From assembly GCA_002245135.1 (NCBI GenBank), contig NGBS01000885.1:62001-126000 (forward strand): 64,000 nucleotides of DNA. The letters are read 5' to 3'. Positions within the stretch are counted from its first letter, which is position 1; each line of letters opens with the position of its first letter. Below are positions 49,720 to 60,431 of the stretch, in pieces. The DNA comes from Proteromonas lacertae. Taxonomy: Eukaryota > Sar > Bigyra > Opalinata > Proteromonadidae. The notes under the pieces were generated by a model. The model searched no databases, had not been told where the DNA came from, and saw nothing but the letters and a program-made list of their open reading frames with translations. The position numbers were made by a program, and so were the translations under genes.

Positions 49720-49918
49720 TCAATTTAGAGTATTTAAAATGATTTGATTTTTATTCTTCTTTACTACTTTTCCATCATCTAATTCTATCATATATTCTTC
49801 ATTATCTAATACTTTTCTTACTATTCCATTAACATTTTCATCAATCACCCATACTGAACTTTTAATTTTGATTTCTTTTTTCTCTTTTGTCTTCTTTATT
49901 TGAATTGAAACTTTTAAG
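49720..49918 (-). CDS. Small exon encoding an SH3-like (Myosin_N/Tudor-like) domain; 5' part unresolved
   Basis: Reading on the minus strand from a likely acceptor at 49919-49920: VSIQIKKTKEKKEIKIK, then SSVWVIDENVNGIVRKVLDN, EEYMIELDDGKVVKKNKNQI and a TGA stop at 49720-49722. The pattern VWV-D...G-V...-V-L-DGK-V resembles the SH3-like N-terminal domain of myosin heavy chains. No motor domain is nearby and no in-frame start or upstream exon could be joined, so this is either the end of a gene with a missed first exon or a fragment. Confidence 0.35.
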
Positions 49919-50206
49919 CTATAAGCAGTTTTTCATAAATAAAATATGGTGATTTCTTCTTAAATGCATTTATAGATATATGTAACACTTATTAAGTGAG
50001 ATTGGTTAATCATAATTAATATTAGTAAATATTCCATAAAAAATATATAATAATCATAATTTTAGTAGTGTGTTATTTTAAATGACATGCTTTTTAATTT
50101 TGTCGAAACCTAACTCAGTTTTGAATTATCCTTTGTTATTCTTGATGATATAGAATTATATGTGTTTTTTATTATATTAATTTCTGTAGATTCTATTAAT
50201 ATGTTG

Positions 50207-52598
50207 TTATACTCTTTTGGTATTAACTATTAATACAGATATAGAATCATATACATCATAATATTCGCAGATTGACAAATTCTCTAGTTTATCCTGATCT
50301 ATACTTTCATATAGCCTTCTTAACTTCTTTTTTATTTCAGAACTATACATATTTTCATTCACCAAATCTGATTCTATATTATCACTATAAAAATAGATTA
50401 ATACAAATTTATACATTACTGGATTTATTCTTTCCTTCACAGTATTAATTACTGCTTCTTTCCTTTCATTTAACTCCTAATACTTATATACAAATACTAT
50501 ATACTTTTTCAAACCTATCTACTAATTCCTTTCTCTTCGTTTTATGTAATGCTTCTAATGAATCCTTCATAAATTGTTTAAAATCATTAAAAAATGGACA
50601 ATCCATTTCTTTCATATTCTCATTTATTATTCTTTGATAATTATATCTATTATACAATAAACATTAATCATAATAATATACATTGATGATTCTAAATCAT
50701 TTCTCTTCTTCATCACATTTCCATAATTTATATCATAATTATAAAACTCTATTTCAATTTCTCTACTTTTCTCTACTATATCATCTACATTTAATAATAC
50801 TTCTATTTCATTATGAATGTAATTATAATTGTTTTCTATTATCTTAATCAGTCTATTTACGTTTTTACTCTTTGTTATTGGTTTAGATAGTATTATTTCA
50901 AACTGTTTAGATAAAACATACAGATTATATAATAATGGAGATATATCCTTTTCTTTTAAAAACAATTCACTATGTCAAAATAATGAACAACAATTATTAT
51001 ACATTCCTTCTATTCTCTTTTTCATTTCATCAACATTTACTTCTTCTCTATCAATAATACATTTCAATTTGTTCATTTCATCATTTATACAATCATCCAT
51101 TTGTCTTATTAACTCTTTATTATCTTCTTTTATTTTCTTCCTTTTTATGTCCAACATTAAACAATTCAAACATCTTAATTGCATTTCATTCTCTGATATG
51201 GGAATTGATATTATATTATTCATTACATCTTCATTATCTACATTTACTATTCTATATTTCCATTTACCTTCTTCAATTAAACCATAATAACTATTTCCAT
51301 AACTGATATCTTCATCCATGTTTATTTTTCGATTGATTTTTATTTCATTTTCTATACTCTTCAAATATTCTTCTATTGCTGATTGTAATAACGGAATTCT
51401 TAAACTTCCACCTACTATTACTACTTCAATTAATCTCTTTTCTTCATTAGATATTTTACTCTCATCTAATACTGCTTTTATTCCTTCTTTTAGTTCTTTG
51501 TCTATTTCATTCTTCTTTAGTAAATCACTTAATTCATTTACACTGAATGTTGAGTCAAAATCATCATCTCCAAAATCAATTGAAACATTTATCTAATAAA
51601 TATAAATTAATATTTATATATCTTATATTTATACATCACTAGCTCCTTGAGCACTTAGTTTTTCTTTCATCTTTATTATCTCATTCTTCACTTTTATATA
51701 ATTCTTTTCTTTTCCTACTTCAAATATATCTATTTTCATCTCATTTTCAATTAATTCTCTAAAATGATTTATTAATATATTATCTATTCTCATTCCACCT
51801 AAATCATTTATGGTTTTAGTTTGGATTATTTTTACTTCATTCTTTCCATATTCATTTAAACAAATATTTGTTTTTAAATAACCCATATCTACAAATAATA
51901 CTTTCTTTTTACTTTCTTCATCAACAAATTTCGAATCATTCTCATATCCAAAGCATAAACTACATGATAAATATTCGGGAATTATTTCTACTTTCTTAAA
52001 TCCATTTGATTCGAATATTCTTCTCAATAATTCGATTTGATAGTTGTTATAATCACATGGAACTGATAATATGCAGTTGATTTTATCCACATTATTCCCT
52101 TCTTTTATATATTCATATATGTGATTTGCATAACTACTGTATATATCATTCACATTTAATATCTTTTCACCCAATCCTATATTATTGATTTTAAATCCTA
52201 TCTCATCATTTTCTAATTCTATTATTGATTCAGGATATTGACAGCGACTATTAAGAATTTCACTAATTTCACTGAATTTCTTTCCAAATAAGTCTTTGAT
52301 TGTAGTTATTACATTCTTGAAATTCTTAATTGCCTAGTAACAATATATATAAGTTGATATAGAATAGAATAGAATATACAGTGGTACTTTTACCAAATAA
52401 TCGATTATTTGTCATATCAATGAATAATCTATTTAATAATAAACATGAATATAGATAATACTTAGTTTTCTTTTGACTGTAAACATCTTTTATAATTTTT
52501 GGAAGTTTTGGTTCAATTCTATTATCATAACCTGTAATAACATAGTAGTTTCCTCCAAAATCTATCCCAATAGTAAATGAATTGTCAATATCCGACAT
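50207..52598 (-). CDS. Divergent Hsp70/Hsp110-like protein with in-frame TGA (743 codons)
   Basis: Exons (minus) 52598-52380, 52333-51635, 51592-50663, 50618-50505, 50476-50207; every exon is a multiple of 3 and all introns are phase 0. Hsp70 ATPase signatures are present but degenerate: FTIGIDFGGNYYV (phosphate 1), NRLFGKSTT, SVPCDYNNYQIELLRRIF, VLFVDMGYLKTNICL (phosphate 2) and VVIVGGSLRIPLLQSAIEEY (adenosine). The later half is helical and Lys/Glu-rich as in Hsp110. Codon 512 (50975-50977) is TGA, yet the same frame continues for about 230 codons over two further introns. It may be a nucleotide-exchange factor for Hsp70. Either the last third is lost, or the TGA is read through, or it is an error. 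Confidence 0.78.
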
Positions 52599-52744
52599 GA
52601 AAATGACAAAAATAGCTTTTGAAAGCTTGATAGGTTTGATGATATTTTCAACAATTCAATGGAAATATAAAAGTAATAATTAAGTGAGTATATTATATAG
52701 AGAAAAATAAATAAAAACAATATATAAAAATATTATAGATTAAA

Positions 52745-53172
52745 TTATTCTTCAGGAAAAGGTTGACATACATATTGTATATTCTGTTCATCTAAACTAG
52801 TTTTAACTGATTCAGGTAAAGAACCTGAAACAACGACAGCATAACAACCAGGTTTATATCTTGCTAAATAAACATAAATAAATACAACTATTATACCAAT
52901 TCTTTGCCTTCTAGCAGCCCAACTTCTCTGTGGATTCATCATTGCGATTAATCTACTAATTAAATAAATTAGCATACCCATCAAAGAATGGACTTACTAA
53001 ATCTCCAGAACTATCATCCGTCACATCCTTACAATTATCACAACCATGCTCTTCAAACTATACATTATTTAGTTCAATATACTTGTTCTCTTGTTTTAAC
53101 CAAACCACATATTTTACATGCTACTAAACTCTTATTAGAATCAGAAATTTCTGCCACATCGATTGCTTGCAT
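52745..53172 (-). CDS. SPT4: Transcription elongation factor SPT4 (114 aa)
   Basis: Exons (minus) 53172-53083, 53057-52978, 52952-52897, 52863-52745, split by introns of 25, 25 and 33 nt. The zinc finger is CKICGLVKT...EEHGCDNC, followed by SPFFDGLIAMMNPQRSW, RQRIARYKPGCYAVVVSG and LPESVK, the standard SPT4 order and length. SPT4 pairs with SPT5 (DSIF/NusG-like) to keep RNA polymerase II processive. The gene is broken into pieces too small to be seen as one ORF. Confidence 0.93.
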
Positions 53173-53376
53173 GTTAGATCAAGAGAAATAAAGAAATATA
53201 ATTTTTGTAAACTTGACTGAATATTACATAAATTCTGTAATTTACACTCTTTTAATCGTTTTTCATTTTAAAGTGTATAAACCCTCTATATATCCTTTAA
53301 TATCCTAGAATATAATTACTACATTTTTATTTCAAGCATATTTGTTTGTATTAGGTAATATGAATCGTTATTAGAG

Positions 53377-55107
53377 ATGGATTCTAAAGAATTGGTATAT
53401 ATCGATGATTATAGTTTTGTGCATAGGCTGAATTTATAAGAGCTAACAATCTCAACAGTCTTTCTGTAAAATTTGCGAAATACTTTTACTGTATTGAATG
53501 TTTTTATATTATCATAGTAAAAAAATCTGATATCAATTGTTTGTCATATGTATATGGATTGATAAAAGAGTATAAATATATACATTATAATTTTTTTAAT
53601 ATAGTACACAATTACAATACGTAAAGCTGAATGATTTACTGAAGTACATTAAATATGAAAGAAATTCTTTGTCACAAAAGCTCGAATTCATTTATAGTAT
53701 GATTATCAAAAATTTATGTTTTCTTTAGATGATCATTTACATTGGAACGACTTTTATCAGTTCGTAATACTCCATACATTAGTTCCAGAGCAAGAATTAA
53801 TAACAGTTTACCTAATATTTTTCGGATTACCAACAAAGCATATTTCCATAGCAGATTGCCAATGTTTATTATCTAATATAAATTCTCATTACACTGTAAC
53901 AGGAGATGATCCACTCAGTGAGAATTATCATAAATTAGCAGTAACATGTCCAAATGGTATTAGTTCTAATGATGTAGCACATATGATAACACTCTGTCCA
54001 AAAGCATTCGAACCATTAATACGATTCAGAGAGAATTGTACAAAATTCATTTTTTCTAATCGAAGATTGGAGAGTATAAAGATGAGAAACGTTCAGTTAG
54101 ACTCAATAATGATCTATAGAAGTCAACACAATAATAACTTTCCCACTGGCAGTTGTTGTGAGTATATCTCAAATTTACTCAAATATCACTCAAACCCTTA
54201 TGTATATGATTTTGGACCTGATCATAACGATGATTTGATCAATATAAGGAATTTAGTATATCAAATCAAATATGTTTCCAATATACTCTGTAATGGAGGA
54301 ATTGGATTTACATTTAGTAGTAATATAAAGAAGTTAAAAAGTGATAGTATTAATAAAAGGATAGATCGATTAAAATATGAAAGTGAAGTTTATACTAGAC
54401 CTCTCTCTTTGAGTAGTTCATCCAATATGCAATTGAACAATCCAAATCAACTTCAATTGAATTATTCAAGACAATCAACTCGTTCTAAATACTTCAATAA
54501 TTCACTTCATGCTAATAATACTGTCGCTACTGGTGGTAATTGTAATGTTAGAACTTCACTAAGTAATAACAGTATATCCACTAACGTTATTACCAGTACT
54601 GCTAATGGTAATAATAATAATAATAATAATGGTTTACAATACTCACAGATTAATCCGCCAAAAAAACATTCATTAACACCACGTCAAGTAACTCCATCAA
54701 ATACAAATGTTGTAACTACAACTACAATTGGTGGAAGAATTACTGCTACAAAATCAGCAACCACTGCTTCCAATACAACGAAATCTTCCAATACTACAGT
54801 TACATCTAATACATCCAATATTAATAATTATAATATTAATAATGGAAATGGTTTTGCTATAGGTAGTACCTTTTCAAGCTCAAAGAGAGGTAATAGTAAA
54901 ATTGCTGTTACTCCATTGCACTCTGGTGGTACAGTTGTGAGAGCAGGAAGTGATAGTACTGCTACAGGTAGTAGTAATAATGGAAATGCATTTTCCCCAA
55001 CAGAAATAAATTTACCTAATTCATTAGATTCTTTTGAAGATACTAATGGTAAAATAGTGCCGTACAAACATCCTTTATCTCCAGCAACTGCTATAGAAAA
55101 AGAATAA
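53377..55107 (+). CDS. N-rich protein of an unrecognised two-member family, member A
   Basis: Start MDSKEL, intron 53395-53426, then AEFIRANNLNSLSVKFAKYF. The middle junction (about 53500-53616) is uncertain; from there TQLQYVKLNDLLKYIKYERN and, after intron 53700-53731, NDHLHWNDFYQFVI are solid. The conserved globular part includes FFGLPTKHISIADCQCLL, AFEPLIRFRENCTKFI and GSCCEYISNLLKYHSNPY. The last 270 residues are Asn/Ser/Thr-rich with a TTTT-type low-complexity region. It matches member B (58849-60304) across the globular part. No known domain is recognised; the tail and Ser/Thr content suggest a regulatory scaffold, which is only a guess. Confidence 0.7.
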
Positions 55108-55302
55108 TTTAATTCTATACTTTTTGGTTATTTATTAAATTAGTAGATATTTCTTTATATCTTGTTTGGTGGGATAAATACTAATAATACGATCAGTTTC
55201 TACTCTTTGCCATATTATGAAGACATATAGATGATGAATAAACATGGTTGATGTAAAAAAGAAAGTCGAGCCAAGTTTATTCTATCTTTTATTTTTATTG
55301 AA

Positions 55303-56489
55303 ATGACAGATCAATTGTCACTATTTTCTCCTGAAAATATTTCATCGGATTACCCTATTCAAATACATCCAGTATAAACCATTTAAACTTACTTTAATCA
55401 TTTAATAGTTGGTTTTCTTGAATATATCCGATCATATCACTAGAAATAGATTGAGTGGCCAAGAAGATTTACGTGTACTAGGTATAATGATATTAGTTAT
55501 TCAATATAGGTGTGATAATGGGAAAAGTAACAGAATCAAGAGAAAGTATAGAAATAACCAGTTCATTTGAGCTACAAGAGTATTTAGTACCTGGTACAAA
55601 AGTAAACAACGAGTCAATGAAAGTATGGAGTGATTTAATAGGACAAGTGAATCCTGGCTCTATTGTAATGGGATGGTATACCGTCGACAATGATAAATGC
55701 AATTTAGATGATGAAATTGCATTTAATGAAGAAATGAGAAGTTATATACAAGAAATGACAGATCCAATCTATTTAAAAGTAGATATAAAATCTGCGACCA
55801 ATCAAAACACTACAAATATACCAGTAAAAGTTCAAATGTTGCAATTAGAAGGAGGCAGATACAGTGTAAGAGATTTAAATTACACAATTTTAGCAAATGA
55901 ACAAGAAAAAATAGTAAGTGAATATTTGAATGAAAGTATAATGTTGGACAAAAATGAGAGTGTTGGAAAACACTTCTGTAAGAGTGAAACTGACAGTTTA
56001 TTGAAATTGAAAGAAAAAATAGATGGTTTGAAAGAAGGCTTGATTAAAATGAAGAAAAACAATAAGTATAATTATAAAGTAATAAATGAAATTAATAAAG
56101 TATTAAACTTAATGCCAGTAAACCAAAATGAAGACTTGAAACTAAAATTAGACGAAATCAACAATGAAAGCGATTTAATCAGTCTATTACACAACGAATT
56201 GAACAATTCAATAAATATGATGAATGTCATAACAAGTTGTAATGAATGTAATCGAAAATTAAGTGATTATGCACCAAAGCAAGAATTAATGCATTCTTGG
56301 GGTGGTGGTAGCGGATTTAGTGGACCATATGATGATTATGATGATGACGATTATCATAGAGGAGGAATGAGTGGTAGACGAAGCAATCGTAGAAGTGGAG
56401 GAGGTAGTGGTAGTAAAAGTGGTGGTAGTGGAGGTGGTGGTATGTTTAGTGGATTTGGAAAAGGATTTTTGAATAAAGGAAAAAAATAG
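55303..56489 (+). CDS. CSN6: COP9 signalosome subunit 6 (CSN6) with Gly-rich tail (373 aa)
   Basis: Exons 55303-55371, 55409-55481 and 55510-56489. The MPN domain is recognisable once spliced: IQIHPLVFLNISDHITRNRL, RVLGVIMGKV, IEITSSFELQ, GSIVMGWYTVD and DPIYLKVDI. It lacks the JAMM zinc ligands (no HSHP-type motif), as expected for the non-catalytic CSN6 rather than CSN5. The LNISDH motif favours CSN6 over eIF3f/Rpn8. A helical C-terminal half is followed by an unusual 60-residue Gly/Ser/Arg/Asp tail (DDYDDDDYHRGG, GGSGGGGMFSGFGKG). The COP9 complex removes NEDD8 from cullins. Confidence 0.85.
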
Positions 56490-56610
56490 AATGAAAAGTT
56501 ATTTTTATTATTATTATTGATTTAATGATTGTTGTTGTATTTTGATATATATATAGAGTGAAAAAAAAAGTAGTAATATAAGTATGAATATTTATATTAA
56601 TATATACTTT

Positions 56611-58732
56611 TTACTCCAATCTGATATTTAGTTGATTAAACACAAACTTTACTTCTCTTGGGATAGTAATGGTTCTATCATCTCTAAATACTTTACCACA
56701 ACTGAAACTCAATTTTCTAAATGAATTAATTCCATAAAATGTTTTAACACTCAAACAGGCTTGATAAAATACATTCACATTTGCAGAGTTGTTTAAGAAC
56801 AATTTTTGTGTTTTATCTCTTATTCTTACTATACCGCCATTAATAGAATAGTCTATTCCCATTTCACTGAATATAGCAACAAGAATCATTTCTAAATGCT
56901 TCATGGCAGTGTCATTTCTTTTAAATTCAGCTATTACATCTTCAGAACAATTTTCATTGAATGGAAGTAATTTCTATTAATCAGATGGATAAAAATAGTA
57001 AATAATACAGTATTTTTATGAAGTGTTGATAAGACAGCAGCTTTCTTTACTAAACCAGGAATCTTAGTTGGACTAGAATAATATGAAACAATCTAATTCA
57101 ACATAGATAAAAAAAAATCAATACATTTTCTGTATCTTCAATCTTAGTGGGAGATGAAGCAGCTGATGATGTTTTCTTAGGAGATCCTTTCTTTGCATCA
57201 GGTAATGCTGTTCCAGAACTTTCTAGAAAATAATAGAAAATAATATATTTATTAATACTAATTGAAGGTGCTTTTGGTGCTGGATGATGATCCTTTACCA
57301 GATAATAATTCATTCACTTTATACTTCTTAATTTCAGCCTTCACTTTACTGTTATTATCTTTATCCAAAGTAGAAATAAATGAATTTATTGCTGTTATTT
57401 CCTCTTCAGTAAGTGATTCAACAGATTGTAAAGTAGAAATAAACATTTCTATTCCATCTAATTCGATTATTGTATTCATTGAAAAATCTATTAATTTAAA
57501 CAAATATTTAATAATAATTATTATTATTATACTATCATTTAAAAATGATATTAAACTCATTGGGAAGTTGTTCTTTATAAAATTATCTTTTTCAATTTTG
57601 CTGTAATCATTCAAGATTTTAAATAATAGTTTTGATTTTATAGATTTATCAACTATTCAAATAATAATAATAATAATAATAATATAGACAAATATATATA
57701 TTAATAAATACTTGTAAATATTTCCATTTTTTCTAAAACAATTAATACAACAATAATCAGTTTCAAATTTTCTTGTTGTTCTTCATTACTCAATAAATCA
57801 TTCAGTTTACTTCCTAACTTTTCTTTCTTTAATTTTTCTATATCTTCTTTCTCTATATTAATTTTATCATCTTGACAATAATATTTTATTATAATTTCAT
57901 CCAAAGTTTTATTTCCACTTTTTACATCTGGAGAATATTTTCTTAGAATTTCTTTTCCTTTCGAACTTTCTTTTATCATTTTATCAATAATATCTTCACC
58001 TATTGCATTTTTTATATTTTCTGATATTTTGTTTTTTTCAATCCTTAACCAGTTTATTTTGGTTAATAATTCGTTCCATTTGTCTTCTTTCTTTTCACTT
58101 GCTTTCTTGGTAATGTTTTTACTTATATATGTTGAAACGACAGTCAATACTTTTAATTCACTTTTTACTATAACACCTGGTGTTGATAGAATATATAACA
58201 AACTTTCTATGGAATAGTCATTTATTTCACCACTTTCAAATAATTTATATGCATTGGTTATTATGTAATTATCAACCTTTGATTTGACTTCAGGGATTTT
58301 GGAGCAATTCTGACTTCCTACTATTGGTATCAGCTGTTTTATTAACTTTTCACTGCAATATTCCAACACATAGTCATTGGCTGGCTTGATTAAAGCATTT
58401 TCTTTGAAATACAAACCTGCTTCAAGAACAGATAGTATATTTTTGTCAGTAATAGACACTTCACCACCACCAAAGTATCTTAAAGCTAAATCCAAACTGT
58501 TCTTAGATATCACACCAGGAAGTGTAAAAGATGATCCAAAATTCAGGCTTTTCAATAACTTATCGCATTCTGGATTTGCTTCGCATAAGACTCCCTTAAT
58601 AGCAGACATCTCAAAACCTAATCCACAGAGTGTAATATCACCATAACCTTTTTCACATGCCTTTACGATCAATCTATTATATAAATTGAACAAAATATAC
58701 CCAGCTGTATCAATATCCCTTTTAATACTCAT
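56611..58732 (-). CDS. BTB/BACK-like domain protein (636 aa)
   Basis: Exons (minus) 58732-57712, 57652-57533, 57487-57259, 57218-57125, 57092-57009, 56973-56611; 1,911 nt in frame. Residues about 60-150 resemble a BTB fold (SFTLPGVISKNSLDLALRYF, NILSVLEAGLYFKENALIKP) followed by a BACK-like helical region (YILSTPGVIVKSELKVLTVV). A Lys/Ser-rich linker (DAKKGSPKKTSSAASSPTKI) leads to a C-terminal folded domain (MKHLEMILVAIFSEMGIDYS). BTB proteins often recruit cullin-3; that partner is not shown here, though a COP9 subunit lies next door. The ATG is followed by SIKRDIDTAGYILFNLYNRL. Confidence 0.7.
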
Positions 58733-58848
58733 TATATAAGTGTAACTGAAAGATACTTTAAAATTTTATCGTTTCTATTATATTTATTTTGCTCAAACCT
58801 ACCAAATCAATTAGATCGTTTCATAAAAAAACAATCGAAAATACATTG

Positions 58849-59999
58849 ATGGTATTGTTTATACCGTGTAATTCTTTAGGAGGAATCTATTAGAAAATAT
58901 GGCCTTAATGAATTCAGTGTTAAAATGTGTAAAGTATTTCATCGTATAATTTTTCTGCTCTATTTATTAATTAGTCCAATATGAAGAAGTAGAAAATTTG
59001 TGTATATTATTTTCACAGATAAGATCGTATAATTTTTCATGTTATTACATTTTAAACAGACCTGAAAGAAATCATCTTCAAAATGCTGAACTACTAAAGC
59101 AGATACATTTAAATGAGTGTCAATTCACCAAAGCATATTTTAATAGGATTCGTATAAGTATATTTCCAATATTCTATAGCATTTCCGTTATTTGAGTGGA
59201 ATAATTTCTTTCAATCAACACTATTAAACTGTCTAACACCATTCACAGCATTTGTTGACTGTATCATATCTATTCTTTAAAATAATTATAGATTATTTGG
59301 CATTTTTTGGTTTTCCATCCAGTTCAATAACAAGAGATGAATTATTAACATTTATAAATTTAATCAATGATGAATTGAAAGAAGAAGACACAGAATTACT
59401 TAATACAACATTTGGAGAAACAAAATCACACACAATTCATTTACCTGAGGTAGTACAGATAATGAGAAAAATCAACAGACCCTTTGAACCACTAGTAAAA
59501 TTCAGAAAAAATTGTCAAGAATATCTTTTAGGAACAAAAACATGTGAATTAATTCAATTTAGACTTGATAATTTAGAAATGATAAAATCTTATAGAATGA
59601 ATCATAATAATACATTTCCTGACGTTTCATGCTGTACAAAAACGTTTTGGAAGTACCACAAAAACCCATATCGATTTGATTTTGAACCAACTATTAGTGA
59701 TAATGATTTATCATTATTTTCTATAATTAACAATTACAAACAAGACTTCTATGGAAGAAGAAGATCTCATCCATCTATTAAACGAGTTATTTCAGATGGT
59801 GAGAGTTATACAAACATGGCATTTGGAGGTTATAATCGTAAGAAATCAACTTGTTCCAACAGAAGTTCTGCAAGAAGTGTAGTTGTATCTGCAAGAGTAA
59901 TTCAAGTAACTTCCAATGTAAATCCAAATACAACTAGCAATATGACAGCTAATTCATCTTCAATTCCTACACCATATCAAATGAATAATATTAATGGAT

Positions 60000-60034
<35 letters not shown>

Positions 60035-60304
60035 GTGAGTGGTGGAGGTGGATTTATGGTTAGTTCTTCTACCACTCCTAATACGAAATATAATAATTCA
60101 CTATTTGGTGCAACTTCTAATCATATAATAGGGAATCAGAGGAAATCTCCATCACAAGCTATTATTATAAAGTCACCTAAATCACCTACTTTGTCTGATA
60201 CTATTAATTATTCGAATAATAATTACAATTATAATAATACTTCAGGATTACAACCACCACCTACTTTGATTATAAGTACAACAGATCATACTAATAGTGG
60301 TTGA
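58849..60304 (+). CDS. N-rich protein of an unrecognised two-member family, member B
   Basis: The start codon appears to be an exon of its own (58849-58851) followed by intron 58852-58879; the next exon EESIRKYGLNEFSVKMCK aligns with AEFIRANNLNSLSVKFAK of member A. Further introns include 58944-58974; one near 59155-59182 (after FNRI, joining PFPLFEWNNFFQ) and one near 59263-59293 (giving FVDYYLAFFGFPSSS) are inferred. The conserved part has PFEPLVKFRKNCQEYL and VSCCTKTFWKYHKNPYRFDF. The tail is Asn/Ser-rich with a 15-residue poly-Asn run (AAT codons about 60001-60032). The region around 59000-59080 is uncertain. Confidence 0.65.
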
Positions 60305-60431
60305 GTAGTAGTGATAATTGTAAAATTATAATAAAACAGTATAATAAATTATTTATTTATGAATGTAACTATTTTTGTTTAACATCATGTAAAAATCATG
60401 TAAAAATTCCTATTAATTTAAAACGGTAAAA

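Noticed and set aside
52988..53191. Plus-strand 67-codon ORF at 53.0-53.2 kb
   Set aside because: It is antisense to the SPT4 zinc-finger exon, whose protein match is unambiguous.
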